NCBI RefSeq assembly: GCF_001889045.1
Contig: NZ_CP018155.1
Location: forward strand, 1,738,001-1,802,000
Length of the DNA stretch: 64,000 bases
Source of the DNA: Tenacibaculum todarodis
GTDB taxonomy: Bacteria > Bacteroidota > Bacteroidia > Flavobacteriales > Flavobacteriaceae
Direction of reading: 5' to 3'
How positions within the stretch are numbered: position 1 is the stretch's first letter; every line of letters starts with the position of its first letter. The position numbers were made by a program, and so were the translations under genes. Positions 16,544 through 24,649 of the stretch are shown here, one piece after another. The notes below the pieces were generated by a model. It was not told the DNA's origin and made no database searches. It saw only the letters and a program-made list of their open reading frames with translations.

Positions 16544-17344
16544 ATGAATAAGAAGAGAATTATATCTGCAATTGCTTTAGTTGTCTTACTGACTGTTTAT
16601 TATTTTCAAGAGAAAAATGAAAACACAATATCTGTAATTTCTAATGATGTGGTAGTTAATACAGAAGGATTTAACTATTTTCCAACTTCTACAACAGGGC
16701 AAATAGTACAGCATAGCGGTTATAATTTATCGTATTCAGAAAAACATGAACAAGCGGAATGGGTTGCGTATTCTTTAGATAAAAAAGACATTGTTTACAC
16801 GGATAGAAAACGACCGTATTTTTACGTAGATAAAAAAGTAAAAACAACAGCTGCGCATTGGAGAAGCTATAAAAAATCGGGTTATGATCGCGGTCATTTA
16901 TGCCCTGCTGGAGATAGAAAACTAACAGAAGAGAGCTTTAACGAAACCTTTTTAACGTCTAATATTTCTCCTCAAAAACACGATTTTAATGCTGGGATTT
17001 GGAACAGGTTAGAACAGAAAACTCGTTATTGGGCAAAGAAATACGATCATTTATTTGTTGTAACTGGTGGCGTTTTAAAAGGAAATATGAAAACTATTGG
17101 AAAAGATAAAGTTGCAGTTCCAAATCAGTTTTACAAAGTTTTGTTAGATTATACGCAACCACAAATTAAAGCGATTGCCTTTTTATTACCTCACAAAGAA
17201 AGTAACAAACCTTTATACGAGTTTGTAGTTTCGATAGATGAATTGGAACAAAAAACGGGCATCGATTTTTTCCCTGAATTACCAGATAATATTGAAACCA
17301 AACTAGAAGCTTCGAGTGATTATAAAGGCTGGAGTTTTAGATAA
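16544..17344 (+). CDS. DNA/RNA non-specific endonuclease (NUC1 family), exported
   Basis: A 266-residue beta-beta-alpha-metal nuclease. The catalytic motif is Asp115-Arg-Gly-His118 in GYDRGHLCPAGDRK, and the Mg-binding region is PQKHDFNAGIWNRLE (143-157). The N-terminal hydrophobic segment (residues 5-21) is a signal or membrane anchor, so the enzyme probably works in the envelope or outside, on extracellular DNA or RNA. It is 3 nt behind the thioesterase gene; the pair looks co-transcribed without a clear functional link. Confidence 0.92.
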   Translation: MNKKRIISAIALVVLLTVYYFQEKNENTISVISNDVVVNTEGFNYFPTSTTGQIVQHSGYNLSYSEKHEQAEWVAYSLDKKDIVYTDRKRPYFYVDKKVKTTAAHWRSYKKSGYDRGHLCPAGDRKLTEESFNETFLTSNISPQKHDFNAGIWNRLEQKTRYWAKKYDHLFVVTGGVLKGNMKTIGKDKVAVPNQFYKVLLDYTQPQIKAIAFLLPHKESNKPLYEFVVSIDELEQKTGIDFFPELPDNIETKLEASSDYKGWSFR

Positions 17345-17355
17345 AAAAATAAAAT

Positions 17356-17598
17356 TTACTTTATAGGAGGTAATGAATTAAATTGCAAAGGTTTTGGTTG
17401 ATAATAATTCTCCCAACCAACAATACAAGACCTAACTGGATAAGATTCTATATAATGATAATCTAAGCCATTAATAAATTCAGCTAAAGGAACAAATGCG
17501 AAAATTAGAATCAAACAAATAGAGATAAGTTTAAAAAAAGAAGAAACTTTTTTTGTTCCTAAATATTCTATTTGAAGTTGATTAAAATTAGTATCCAT
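17356..17598 (-). CDS. Small single-helix membrane protein, hypothetical
   Basis: An 80-residue frame starting MDTNFNQLQIEYLGTKKVSS, with one strong transmembrane segment at about 22-42 (FFKLISICLILIFAFVPLAEF) and an outward tail rich in Tyr and Pro with two Cys. I recognise no family. It is the only frame in the gap and has normal-looking composition, but no clear promoter: it lies behind the tRNA-Leu terminator. Confidence 0.5.
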   Translation of the reverse strand: MDTNFNQLQIEYLGTKKVSSFFKLISICLILIFAFVPLAEFINGLDYHYIESYPVRSCIVGWENYYQPKPLQFNSLPPIK

Positions 17599-17631
17599 AA
17601 ATCAATAATAATAAAATTTTCATTAAACTAA

Positions 17632-17660
17632 AAAAAGCTTCTCTAAATGAGAAGCTTTTT
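17632..17660 (-). terminator. Terminator of tRNA-Leu
   Basis: Stem AAAAAGCTTCTC / GAGAAGCTTTTT with a five-base loop. On the minus strand it ends in T7, immediately behind the tRNA. Confidence 0.75.
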
Positions 17661-17665
17661 GTTTG

Positions 17666-17747
17666 TACAGGCGGAGAGACTCGAACTCTCACACCTTGCG
17701 GCACTAGATCCTAAGTCTAGCGTGTCTACCAATTCCACCACGCCTGC
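17666..17747 (-). tRNA. tRNA-Leu (anticodon TAG, reads CUA)
   Basis: 82 nt on the minus strand. The acceptor stem GCAGGCG/CGCCTGT has a G-U first pair, the D-arm contains GGTAGACAC, the anticodon stem-loop is CTAGA-CTTAGGA-TCTAG with TAG at the anticodon positions, there is a long variable arm (TGCCGCAAGGTG) as in class II tRNAs, and the T-arm is GAGAGTTCGAGTCTCTC. Discriminator A; CCA is not encoded. Confidence 0.96.
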
Positions 17748-17772
17748 AACTTATCCGAAGTAAATCGGGATG

Positions 17773-17780
17773 CAAATATA
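17773..17780 (-). promoter_or_regulatory. Promoter of tRNA-Leu
   Basis: Minus-strand TATATTTG, with TTTG 18 nt upstream (17799-17802). This is the full two-part Bacteroidota promoter. Confidence 0.65.
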
Positions 17781-17822
17781 AACAATAAGCAGAAACTACA
17801 AAGCAGTTCATAATTATTTTTC

Positions 17823-17830
17823 TATTTTTG
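17823..17830 (+). promoter_or_regulatory. -7 box of the dipeptidase gene
   Basis: TATTTTTG, 21 nt before the ATG at 17852. Confidence 0.5.
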
Positions 17831-17851
17831 AGTTAAAATAAAATTCAACCA

Positions 17852-19240
17852 ATGAGTACTATAAAATCTTACATAGAAAACAATAAAGATCGTTTTATAA
17901 ACGAATTAGTAGAACTGTTAAAAATACCATCTGTAAGTGCAGACTCTGCTTACAAAAAAGACGTTTTATTAACGGCCGATTTTGTTTTGGATAGTTTAAA
18001 AAAAGCAGGATGCGATAAAGTTGAACTATGTGAAACGCCTGGTTATCCAATAATTTATGGAGAAAAAATAATTGATAAAAATTTACCTACAATATTAGTA
18101 TATGGACATTATGATGTTCAACCTGCAGATCCAATTGAATTATGGACTTCTCCTCCATTTGAACCTGTAATAAAAAAAACTGACAAACATCCTGAAGGAG
18201 CAATCTTTGCTCGTGGAGCTTGTGATGATAAAGGACAAATGTACATGCACGTTAAAGCATTAGAATACATGACTTCAACAGGAAATTTACCTTGTAACGT
18301 AAAGTTTATGATAGAAGGTGAAGAAGAAGTTGGATCAGAAAGTTTAGCTTGGTTTGTTCCAAGAAACAAAGAAAAATTAGCCAACGATGTTATTTTAATT
18401 TCTGATACAGGAATGATTGCCAACGATATTCCGTCAATTACCACAGGTTTACGTGGTTTAAGTTATGTAGAAGTAGAAGTTACAGGCCCAAATAGAGACT
18501 TACACTCTGGTTTATATGGAGGCGCAGTTGCAAATCCAATCAATATTTTAACAAAAATGATTGCTTCTTTACACGACGAAAACAATCACATTACCATTCC
18601 TGGTTTTTACGATAATGTAGAAGAACTTTCTTTAGAAGAAAGAGCAGAAATGGCAAAAGCACCATTTTCATTAGAGAACTATAAAGATGCATTAAAAATT
18701 GATGCTGTTCATGGTGAAAAAGGTTACACAACCAACGAACGTAATTCAATTAGACCAACTTTAGACGTAAACGGAATTTGGGGAGGTTACATTGGCGAAG
18801 GCGCAAAAACGGTAATTGCAAGCAAAGCTTATGCTAAAATCTCTATGCGTTTAGTGCCAAATCAAGATTGGAAAGACATTACTGAATTGTTTAAAAAGCA
18901 TTTTGAAAGTATTGCTCCAAAATCGGTTACCGTTGTTGTAAAACCACATCATGGTGGTCAAGGTTATGTAACGCCAATAGACAATATTGCGTACAAAGCG
19001 GCAAGTAAAGCGTACGAAACTACCTTTGGTAAAACGCCAATTCCACAACGTAGCGGCGGAAGTATTCCTATTGTTTCTTTGTTTGAACAAGAACTAAAAA
19101 GTAAGACTATTTTAATGGGCTTCGGTTTAGATTCTGATGCAATTCACTCGCCAAACGAGCATTTCGGAATTTTTAATTACCTAAAAGGAATTGAAACCAT
19201 TCCATATTTCTATACCTATTTTACAGAAATGTCAAAATAA
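17852..19240 (+). CDS. M20 family dipeptidase (carnosinase-like)
   Basis: A 462-residue di-zinc aminoacyl hydrolase that cleaves dipeptides in the cytoplasm. His86 and Asp88 in YGHYDVQP, the bridging Asp in RGACDDKGQM (121-130), the catalytic base and zinc ligand in IEGEEEVGSES (154-164), and the C-terminal His in DSDAIHSPNEHFG are the expected active-site residues. The lid/dimerisation domain starts near VEVTGPNRDLHSGLYGG. There is no signal peptide. It stands alone between its own promoter and terminator. Confidence 0.94.
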   Translation: MSTIKSYIENNKDRFINELVELLKIPSVSADSAYKKDVLLTADFVLDSLKKAGCDKVELCETPGYPIIYGEKIIDKNLPTILVYGHYDVQPADPIELWTSPPFEPVIKKTDKHPEGAIFARGACDDKGQMYMHVKALEYMTSTGNLPCNVKFMIEGEEEVGSESLAWFVPRNKEKLANDVILISDTGMIANDIPSITTGLRGLSYVEVEVTGPNRDLHSGLYGGAVANPINILTKMIASLHDENNHITIPGFYDNVEELSLEERAEMAKAPFSLENYKDALKIDAVHGEKGYTTNERNSIRPTLDVNGIWGGYIGEGAKTVIASKAYAKISMRLVPNQDWKDITELFKKHFESIAPKSVTVVVKPHHGGQGYVTPIDNIAYKAASKAYETTFGKTPIPQRSGGSIPIVSLFEQELKSKTILMGFGLDSDAIHSPNEHFGIFNYLKGIETIPYFYTYFTEMSK

Positions 19241-19247
19241 AACAAAC

Positions 19248-19277
19248 AATCCGTTCAGCAATGAGCGGATTTTTTTT
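19248..19277 (+). terminator. Terminator of the dipeptidase gene
   Basis: AATCCGTTCA - GCAA - TGAGCGGATT stem-loop followed by T8. Repeat copy C begins directly behind it. Confidence 0.8.
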
Positions 19278-19390
19278 GGGGCGTTACCCAATTATTTATC
19301 AAATAATTGGGTCAGGCTTTACACTATATCTTTTTTTAAAACAAAAAAAGGATGCCGTTTCAATCCTTAACGCGGGCATACTTGCCAACT
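19277..19390 (+). repeat. Composite dispersed repeat, copy C (subtype i)
   Basis: GGGGCGTTACCC, then an 11-bp hairpin (ACCCAATTATT / AATAATTGGGT), AGGCTTTACACTATATC, AAAAGGATGCCGTTTCAATC and TTAACGCGGGC, ending CTTGCCAACT. The left arm differs from the other copies by its AT-rich hairpin. Confidence 0.65.
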
Positions 19391-19417
19391 CCAATTAAAA
19401 CTTCAAAGATTTTTTAC

Positions 19418-19431
19418 TCTACATTTGTAGA
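19418..19431. promoter_or_regulatory. BlaI-type operator 1
   Basis: TCTACATTTGTAGA is a 14-bp palindrome (CTACA-TT-TGTAG core), close to the known BlaI/MecI operator (TACA/TGTA). It contains TACATTTG, a perfect TAnnTTTG box, so a bound repressor would cover the promoter. Confidence 0.7.
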
Positions 19432-19445
19432 ATTAAAGTATTTAT

Positions 19446-19459
19446 TCTATGTTTGTAGA
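19446..19459. promoter_or_regulatory. BlaI-type operator 2
   Basis: TCTATGTTTGTAGA has the same palindrome with one mismatch, 28 bp (centre to centre) downstream of operator 1. It also contains a TAnnTTTG box (TATGTTTG) and lies 14 nt before the blaI start. Confidence 0.6.
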
Positions 19460-19473
19460 GTAAAAATGAATTT

Positions 19474-19845
19474 ATGATGCAATTATCAAAATCCGAAGAA
19501 CAATTAATGCAATATTTATGGAAGCGAGAAAAAGCTTTTATGAAAGATTTATTAGAAGATTTTCCAACACCAAAACCAGCAACAACAACCGTTGCAACCT
19601 TATTAAAAAGAATGAGTGATAAAGGTTTTATTGCCTATACTTTATTTGGAAAATCAAGAGAATATTATCCGTTAGTTAAAAAGACCGATTATTTTTCTAA
19701 ACATGTAAACGGATTAATTAAAAACTTCTTTAACGATTCTGCAAGTCAGTTTGCGTCATTTTTCACAAAAGAAACCAATCTCACAACAGAAGAGTTAGAA
19801 GCTTTAAAAAAGATAATAGATACTCAAATTAAAAAGCAAGAATAA
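19474..19845 (+). CDS. BlaI/MecI/CopY family transcriptional repressor
   Basis: A 123-residue winged-helix repressor. KSEEQLMQYLWKREKAFMKDLLEDFP is the start of the winged helix and PATTTVATLLKRMSDKGFI (about 35-53) the recognition helix and wing; the C-terminal half is the dimerisation helix. It should bind the two operators at 19418 and 19446 and so regulate itself and the downstream M56 gene, whose ATG overlaps this stop codon by 1 nt. Members are inactivated by cleavage through the M56 partner. Two adjacent Met codons open the frame; either could be the start. Confidence 0.92.
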   Translation: MMQLSKSEEQLMQYLWKREKAFMKDLLEDFPTPKPATTTVATLLKRMSDKGFIAYTLFGKSREYYPLVKKTDYFSKHVNGLIKNFFNDSASQFASFFTKETNLTTEELEALKKIIDTQIKKQE

Positions 19846-21821
19846 TGATAACTTACTTATTAAAATCCGCATTATGTTTAGCGCTATTATTAGGTTTTTA
19901 TCACTCAGTATTAGAGCGAGAAAAAATGCATAAATTCAATCGTTTTTATTTATTAGGTAGCATTTTATTTGCATTTTTTGCACCCGCTTTTATAATTTAT
20001 GTGGAGGCAATTCCAGCTTTAACAGCAATTCCAGAAACAACACAAGAATTTACAACTTTAGAGTTTCCTATATCTGAAAACATTGTAGAAGAAAGTATCA
20101 ATTGGACTACAATTTTAACGAGTCTTTATATTTTAATTTCTGCTGTTTTCGGAATTCGTTTTATCAGAAATTTGTATAAAATAATCAGTAAAGTAAAGCA
20201 GAACACACATGTAAATTTAAAATCTGCAACACTTGTTTTAGTGGAAACTAAAATTTTACCACATTCATTTTGGAACTATATTTTTATCAATAAAAACGAA
20301 TATAACAACGGTGCAATTGAAGACGAGTTATTTACACACGAGCTTACGCACGTAACTCAAAAACACACTTTTGATGTTATCTTAATAGAACTGCTTCAAA
20401 TAGTATTTTGGATAAATCCAATGTTTATTTTACTAAAAAAAGCAATACAATTAAATCACGAATTTTTGGCCGATGAAAAGGTTATCAATCAACATAAAAA
20501 CACTTTCCAATATCAGCATTTATTATTGAACAAAGCTGCATGGAACAACGAATATTACTTGGCCAGTAATTTGAATTATTCACTTACAAAAAAAAGATTA
20601 AAAATGATGACAACAAAAAGTTCACAAGTAAAAATTTTGCTTAAAAAACTGGCGGTAATTCCGCTTTTAGCAGGGTTTCTATTCCTCTTTGCAGAAAGAG
20701 TTGAAGCACAGGAAATAATTGAGATTGTTGAAGAAAGAATTCCTCCACCTCCACCAATGTCTCCTTTACAATATGTTAAAAAACAAAAAAACAAGGATAC
20801 ATCTTATTTCTATAATGAAAAAGAGATTAATTATTCTGAAGCTATAGAGTTAATTAAAAAGGTAAAAGATATAAATATTGAATCTAAAGAAATTAATAGC
20901 AAAACAATTATTAATTTATCTAAAGAACCAATAATAATTTATGAGCAAGAACCTAAGAAAAGAAAATCTTCAAAACAAAGTATTTCACCTAATCCTGTTT
21001 TAGAAGATATTAAACTAAAATTAGAAGATGTAAATGCTCTTAAAATGAGGCTTACTCAAAAAGACACTATAAAAAAGCCAATTACTATTAAGTATGAAAA
21101 ACTTTCAGCTTCAAAAGCAGAATTGGAAGAATACAATTCCATAATAGAAAGAGGTAAAAAAGACAGATTATTTAAAAATAAGGATATTATAAAACTACAA
21201 TATCTATATAGTTCTATGTCTAAAGAGCAGAAAAATTCTGTTGAAGACTATCAATATATAATTCCACCACCACCTCCACCAATAAAGGTAAAGAAAGGTG
21301 AAAAGTCAAACATTCCGACACCACCGCCTGCTCCAAAGGTTAAAAAAGGAGAAGAATCTAATATCCCACCTCCTCCACCGCCAGTTAAAACTAAAAACGG
21401 AATTGAAAAAGGTTGGTCTTATACAAATAACCAAACATTATATTATGTAAAAGAAAAAGGAGAAACTAAATATTTTAATCGTTGGGGAAAGGAAGTAGAT
21501 GAAAAAGGGAAAGAACTAACATCTAAACAAAAAAGTAAATCTAAATGGGTAGTTGATCCAAAAGTAAATATTATAGAAGAAAAACAGATAAAAGAAAAAC
21601 CAAAAAACAACAATTATTTACTAAATCATTCAAAACAGATTAAAGATCATTATTATTTAGAGGATAAAAAAATTTCTAAAAAAGAATACTTTAAACTGAT
21701 AAAAAACGATAAAGATTATCTTATAAGTAGTAGATATGCAAATAAAGAAAAAAGTATTTCAAATTGGTATCTAACTAAAAGCCAAGATAAAATGTTCGAG
21801 TTACTCACAAAAAATTATTGA
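19845..21821 (+). CDS. M56 family (BlaR1-like) membrane metallopeptidase with proline-rich tail
   Basis: A 658-residue signal-sensing protease partner of BlaI. Membrane helices lie at about 5-20, 34-52 and 90-105; the zinc motif is HELTH (165-169) in ELFTHELTHVTQKH, with the downstream Glu in NHEFLADEKVI; another helix follows near 270-285. After it comes a tail of about 370 residues with three polyproline blocks separated by KVKKGE-type linkers (IPPPPPPPIKVKKGEKSNIP and relatives). No penicillin-binding sensor domain is recognisable, so the signal is unknown and a beta-lactam role should not be assumed. It is translationally coupled to blaI. Confidence 0.88.
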   Translation: MITYLLKSALCLALLLGFYHSVLEREKMHKFNRFYLLGSILFAFFAPAFIIYVEAIPALTAIPETTQEFTTLEFPISENIVEESINWTTILTSLYILISAVFGIRFIRNLYKIISKVKQNTHVNLKSATLVLVETKILPHSFWNYIFINKNEYNNGAIEDELFTHELTHVTQKHTFDVILIELLQIVFWINPMFILLKKAIQLNHEFLADEKVINQHKNTFQYQHLLLNKAAWNNEYYLASNLNYSLTKKRLKMMTTKSSQVKILLKKLAVIPLLAGFLFLFAERVEAQEIIEIVEERIPPPPPMSPLQYVKKQKNKDTSYFYNEKEINYSEAIELIKKVKDINIESKEINSKTIINLSKEPIIIYEQEPKKRKSSKQSISPNPVLEDIKLKLEDVNALKMRLTQKDTIKKPITIKYEKLSASKAELEEYNSIIERGKKDRLFKNKDIIKLQYLYSSMSKEQKNSVEDYQYIIPPPPPPIKVKKGEKSNIPTPPPAPKVKKGEESNIPPPPPPVKTKNGIEKGWSYTNNQTLYYVKEKGETKYFNRWGKEVDEKGKELTSKQKSKSKWVVDPKVNIIEEKQIKEKPKNNNYLLNHSKQIKDHYYLEDKKISKKEYFKLIKNDKDYLISSRYANKEKSISNWYLTKSQDKMFELLTKNY

Positions 21822-21831
21822 TTTTTTTGTT

Positions 21832-21859
21832 AAAAGCCTCACAATGTGAGGCTTTTTTT
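21832..21859 (+). terminator. Terminator of the blaI-M56 operon
   Basis: AAAGCCTCAC - AAT - GTGAGGCTTT stem-loop followed by further T. Confidence 0.85.
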
Positions 21860-21907
21860 GTAACAATTTCTAAAATTGTTCGTTGTTTAAGTATAAACAA
21901 TCACACA

Positions 21908-21957
21908 CTGTCACATCGAGTGATTCCGCTTTTGGGCGGAATTGTATCGAGAAGTTT
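21908..21957. repeat. TCTCGATACA palindromic repeat, second copy
   Basis: CTGTCACATCGAGTG, then the perfect stem ATTCCGC - TTTTGG - GCGGAAT, then TGTATCGAGAAGTTT. Its reverse complement has the same ends as the element nested at 7613-7664. Confidence 0.55.
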
Positions 21958-21996
21958 CTAATATTAATTAGAACAAACAATACTTAAAAACAACCA

Positions 21997-23097
21997 ATGC
22001 TTAAAAAATTCTTCCTAATCTGCTCTGGAGTAGATTTAAAACTTATAGATAACTGCGCTAACGGAGAACAAAACAAATACGTTGGTATTGGCGCAACAGT
22101 TTTCTTTACCGCAATTATGGCAACTATTGCTGGTAGTTATGCTTTGTTTACTGTTTTCGATAATCCATATACTTCAATCTTCTTTGGAATCATTTGGGGT
22201 TTACTAATCTTTAATTTAGATCGATTTATAGTTGCTACAATCAAAAAAAACGATTCTAAATGGAAAGAATTTTTACAAGCTTCACCAAGAATTTTATTAG
22301 CTATAATTATTGCCGTAGTTATTTCTAAACCGTTGGAATTAAAGATTTTTGAGAAAGAAATCAATCAGGTTTTATTGACAGAAAAAAACCAAATGACGCT
22401 GGATAATAAAACGCAAATTGCACAACAATTTACACCTGAAATTGCAAAAATTAATTCTGAAATTGAAGTTTTAAAAACAGAAATAGCAACAAAAGAAACA
22501 GAAACTGATGCTTTATACGAAACTTATATTGCAGAAGCAGAAGGAAGAAAAGGAACTAAATTATTAGGAAAAGGACCGGTTTACAAAGAAAAACGAGAAA
22601 AACACGATGCTGCTTTAGCAGAATTAAATCAGTTGAAAACAACAAATACTGATAAGATTAACCAAAAAGAAACTGCAATTGCTTCATTAATTGAAAATCA
22701 AAAATTAACAGAAACAAAAACACAACCGATTATAAACAATTTCGACGGATTAATGGCAAGAGTTACCGCACTAAACAAATTACCTTGGCTACCATCGTTC
22801 TTTATATTTCTATTATTTTTAGCAATTGAAACATCGCCTATTTTCGCTAAATTAATTTCACCAAAGGGCGAATATGACTTTAAATTACAAGACCAAGAAA
22901 CGGCTATTAAAACTTGGGTACAACAACAAGTTAATCAGCGAGAGGAAATGCTACAAGCAGATATTGATATCAATAAAAAAGTATATGAAGACATTAAAAA
23001 CGAAGAAGAAATTTATGCCTATAAACAAAAAATGGCTCGCGATTTATTAAAACTGCAAGCCGATTCTTTTTATAAAAAACAACAAAAAATGTTGTAA
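21997..23097 (+). CDS. DUF4407 domain-containing membrane protein
   Basis: A 366-residue protein with three N-terminal hydrophobic segments (about 31-50, 56-74 and 96-112), a long charged coiled-coil region (about 125-245, rich in KTEIATKETE-like heptads), a further helix at about 262-282 and a cytoplasmic coiled-coil tail. VGIGATVFFTAIMATIAG and NLDRFIV are the recurrent blocks of DUF4407. Function unknown; the architecture suggests a structural or scaffold membrane protein. It is monocistronic and its 3' end meets repeat copy D. Confidence 0.88.
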   Translation: MLKKFFLICSGVDLKLIDNCANGEQNKYVGIGATVFFTAIMATIAGSYALFTVFDNPYTSIFFGIIWGLLIFNLDRFIVATIKKNDSKWKEFLQASPRILLAIIIAVVISKPLELKIFEKEINQVLLTEKNQMTLDNKTQIAQQFTPEIAKINSEIEVLKTEIATKETETDALYETYIAEAEGRKGTKLLGKGPVYKEKREKHDAALAELNQLKTTNTDKINQKETAIASLIENQKLTETKTQPIINNFDGLMARVTALNKLPWLPSFFIFLLFLAIETSPIFAKLISPKGEYDFKLQDQETAIKTWVQQQVNQREEMLQADIDINKKVYEDIKNEEEIYAYKQKMARDLLKLQADSFYKKQQKML

Positions 23098-23103
23098 TAC
23101 TAT

Positions 23104-23230
23104 TTGTTTGCAAACACGCCCGCGTTAGCGATTGTAGCATTTGTTTGAGCTCTTTTTTGGTTGTTGAGCGTAGTCGAAACACTAAAAAAAGCGAGTGCGG
23201 AAAGCGCGACCTGAAAGGGAACGCCCAAAT
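23104..23230 (-). repeat. Composite dispersed repeat, copy D (subtype ii)
   Basis: On the minus strand: TTTGGGCGTTCCCTTTCAGG, TCGCGCTTTCCGCACTCGC, then AGAGCTCAAACAAATGC and AATCGCTAACGCGGGCG. The spacer holds TTGAGCGTAGTCGAAAC, a short repeat seen again at 46127. It lies between two convergent genes. Confidence 0.7.
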
Positions 23231-23234
23231 AAAT

Positions 23235-23831
23235 TTACTCCTTTTCAGACATTTTTTTAACGTAATCTGTAATAATTACAATCTGAGTTGGTCCAACTTT
23301 ACCTTCAATAAAGTTAGCATTTTCATGATCTAAAGAAATTCTACGCACCGCAGTTCCTTGTTTTGCAACCATGCTAGAACCCTTTACTTTTAAATCTTTA
23401 ATTAAAACCACAGAATCTCCAGCCTGTAAAATTACACCGTTTGCATCTCTATGAATTATCTTTTCGCTCTCATCTAAATGATCTCCAGATTCTTTTGCAA
23501 AACGCAAATCATCATCCTCCAAGTACATCATATCTAACAAATCTTTTGGCCAACCTTCGTTACGTAAACGAGACAACATACGCCAAGCAACTACTTTTAC
23601 CGCTCTGTGCTCACTCCACATAGAATCGTTTAAACAACGCCAATGGTTTGCTTCCGTAGCTTCCGCATCATCAATTTGAATTCTACAAGTTTCACAAGCT
23701 AGTAAACTTCCATCAACTCCACCTCCACCTGTTATGGTTGGTTTTACATCATAAATTGCTAAATTATTGGTTGACGCACACAATTCGCACTTATTTCCAC
23801 TTCTGCTTTCTAATTCTTCTTGTAAACTCAT
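23235..23831 (-). CDS. PhnA domain-containing protein (YjdM-like, zinc ribbon)
   Basis: A 198-residue protein with an N-terminal zinc ribbon (Cys15-x2-Cys18 in KCELC and Cys46-x2-Cys49 in ACETC) and a C-terminal PhnA domain (about 130-198: DANGVILQAGDSVVLIKDLK). The old name 'alkylphosphonate uptake' for this family does not describe a proven function; the true role is unknown. The frame could start 7 codons earlier (23852), but the -7 box at 23850-23857 overlaps that codon, so I use MSLQEEL at 23831. Both ends are flanked by composite repeats D and E. Confidence 0.87.
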   Translation of the reverse strand: MSLQEELESRSGNKCELCASTNNLAIYDVKPTITGGGGVDGSLLACETCRIQIDDAEATEANHWRCLNDSMWSEHRAVKVVAWRMLSRLRNEGWPKDLLDMMYLEDDDLRFAKESGDHLDESEKIIHRDANGVILQAGDSVVLIKDLKVKGSSMVAKQGTAVRRISLDHENANFIEGKVGPTQIVIITDYVKKMSEKE

Positions 23832-23849
23832 ATTATAAATTTTATAGCG

Positions 23850-23857
23850 CAAAAGTA
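23850..23857 (-). promoter_or_regulatory. -7 box of the PhnA-domain gene
   Basis: Minus-strand TACTTTTG, 18 nt before the ATG at 23831. Confidence 0.5.
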
Positions 23858-23866
23858 CTATTTTAT

Positions 23867-23972
23867 TTTGAAGCTATTCCTGCTTTCCGCACTCGCTTTT
23901 TTATTCCGAAAAAGAATAAAAAGAGCTCAAACAAATGCTTTAATCAGGGCTAAGCATACTTGCCAACTTTTA
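23867..23972 (+). repeat. Composite dispersed repeat, copy E (subtype ii)
   Basis: TTTTGAAGCTATTCCTGC, CTTTCCGCACTCGCTTTTTT, then AGAGCTCAAACAAATGC, TTTAATCAGGGCTAAGC and ACTTGCCAACTTT. The core matches copies B and D, while the left edge (TTTGAAGCTATT) matches copy A. Confidence 0.7.
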
Positions 23973-24002
23973 CACTTAACCAATTAAGTTTATCTTTACT
24001 TT

Positions 24003-24506
24003 ATGAATTTAGAAAGCCAACGTTTAATTATTAGAGAAATTGAAATTAGTGATGCTCCATTTTACTTTGCGTTATTTAACGATCCAGATTGGATTAAATT
24101 TATTTCTGACAAAAACTTAAAATCCATTGAAGAAACTGAAGCTTATCTTAAAAAAATGAAAGTAGATAACGCTAAACTTGGCGGATTAGGATTCTTCACT
24201 GTACTCTTAAAGGAAACCAATAAAGCAATTGGTGTTTCTACAGCTTTACAACGCGACAATTTAGATTTTGTAGATATTGGTTACGGATTTTTACCAAAAT
24301 ATCGTGGAAAAGGATATGCTTCAGAAGCAACAAAACTAATTATTGAATACGTTCGTAAAAAATTTAAACAGCAAAAGGTGTTAGCTTTTACAATGCCTGA
24401 TAATGTGGCTTCTCAAAAATTATTAAAGAACTTAAATTTTAAGTACGTTGGTTTACAAGTTATTTTTGAAAACGAAGAAGACGCAGTTTTTGAATTATTA
24501 TTTTGA
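24003..24506 (+). CDS. GNAT family N-acetyltransferase (RimJ/RimL type)
   Basis: A 167-residue acetyl-CoA-dependent acetyltransferase. The start LESQRLIIREIEISDAPFYF and the acetyl-CoA loop GFLPKYRGKGYASEATKLII (Arg/Gly-x-Gly-x-Ala) are typical of the RimJ/RimL group. The substrate (protein N-terminus or a small amine) is not predictable. It stands alone. The RiPP-like cassette promoter lies directly downstream. Confidence 0.9.
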   Translation: MNLESQRLIIREIEISDAPFYFALFNDPDWIKFISDKNLKSIEETEAYLKKMKVDNAKLGGLGFFTVLLKETNKAIGVSTALQRDNLDFVDIGYGFLPKYRGKGYASEATKLIIEYVRKKFKQQKVLAFTMPDNVASQKLLKNLNFKYVGLQVIFENEEDAVFELLF

Positions 24507-24523
24507 TATTAGAAAAATATATT

Positions 24524-24531
24524 TATATTTG
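24524..24531 (+). promoter_or_regulatory. Promoter of the peptide cassette
   Basis: TATATTTG preceded by TTTTG at 24501-24505 with an 18-nt spacer. This implies an untranslated leader of about 140 nt before the peptide gene, long for this window. Confidence 0.6.
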
Positions 24532-24554
24532 CATCGCTTTTAAAAAGGCATTAG

Positions 24555-24594
24555 ATTTTTAGTTGAACTTATCTCCCGTTCCTTCCAACTAAAA
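24555..24594 (+). other. Leader hairpin upstream of the peptide gene
   Basis: TTTTTAGTTG and CAACTAAAAA are complementary arms separated by 20 nt with two C-rich patches (TCTCCCGTTCCTTC). No T run follows on the plus strand, so it is not a terminator for this direction. Confidence 0.4.
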
Positions 24595-24630
24595 AACATC
24601 CCCCATAAATTATAATATTGAAATAACTTG

Positions 24631-24649
24631 TTTGGTAAAATTTACCAAA
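24631..24649. promoter_or_regulatory. Perfect inverted repeat in the peptide leader
   Basis: TTTGGTAAA - A - TTTACCAAA, a perfect 9-1-9 palindrome 33 nt before the peptide start. Candidate operator or RNA hairpin. Confidence 0.45.

Noticed and set aside
16544..17344. Nuclease as a toxin with an immunity partner (small ORF at 17356)
   Set aside because: The nuclease has its own N-terminal membrane or signal segment and no delivery domain; the small gene is on the opposite strand, convergent, and has a membrane helix but no immunity features.
19845..21821. Beta-lactam resistance operon
   Set aside because: Only regulator and M56 partner are present; no beta-lactamase or penicillin-binding sensor domain is seen.
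23235..23831. Phosphonate utilisation
   Set aside because: The PhnA name is historical; no C-P lyase or phosphonatase gene is nearby.
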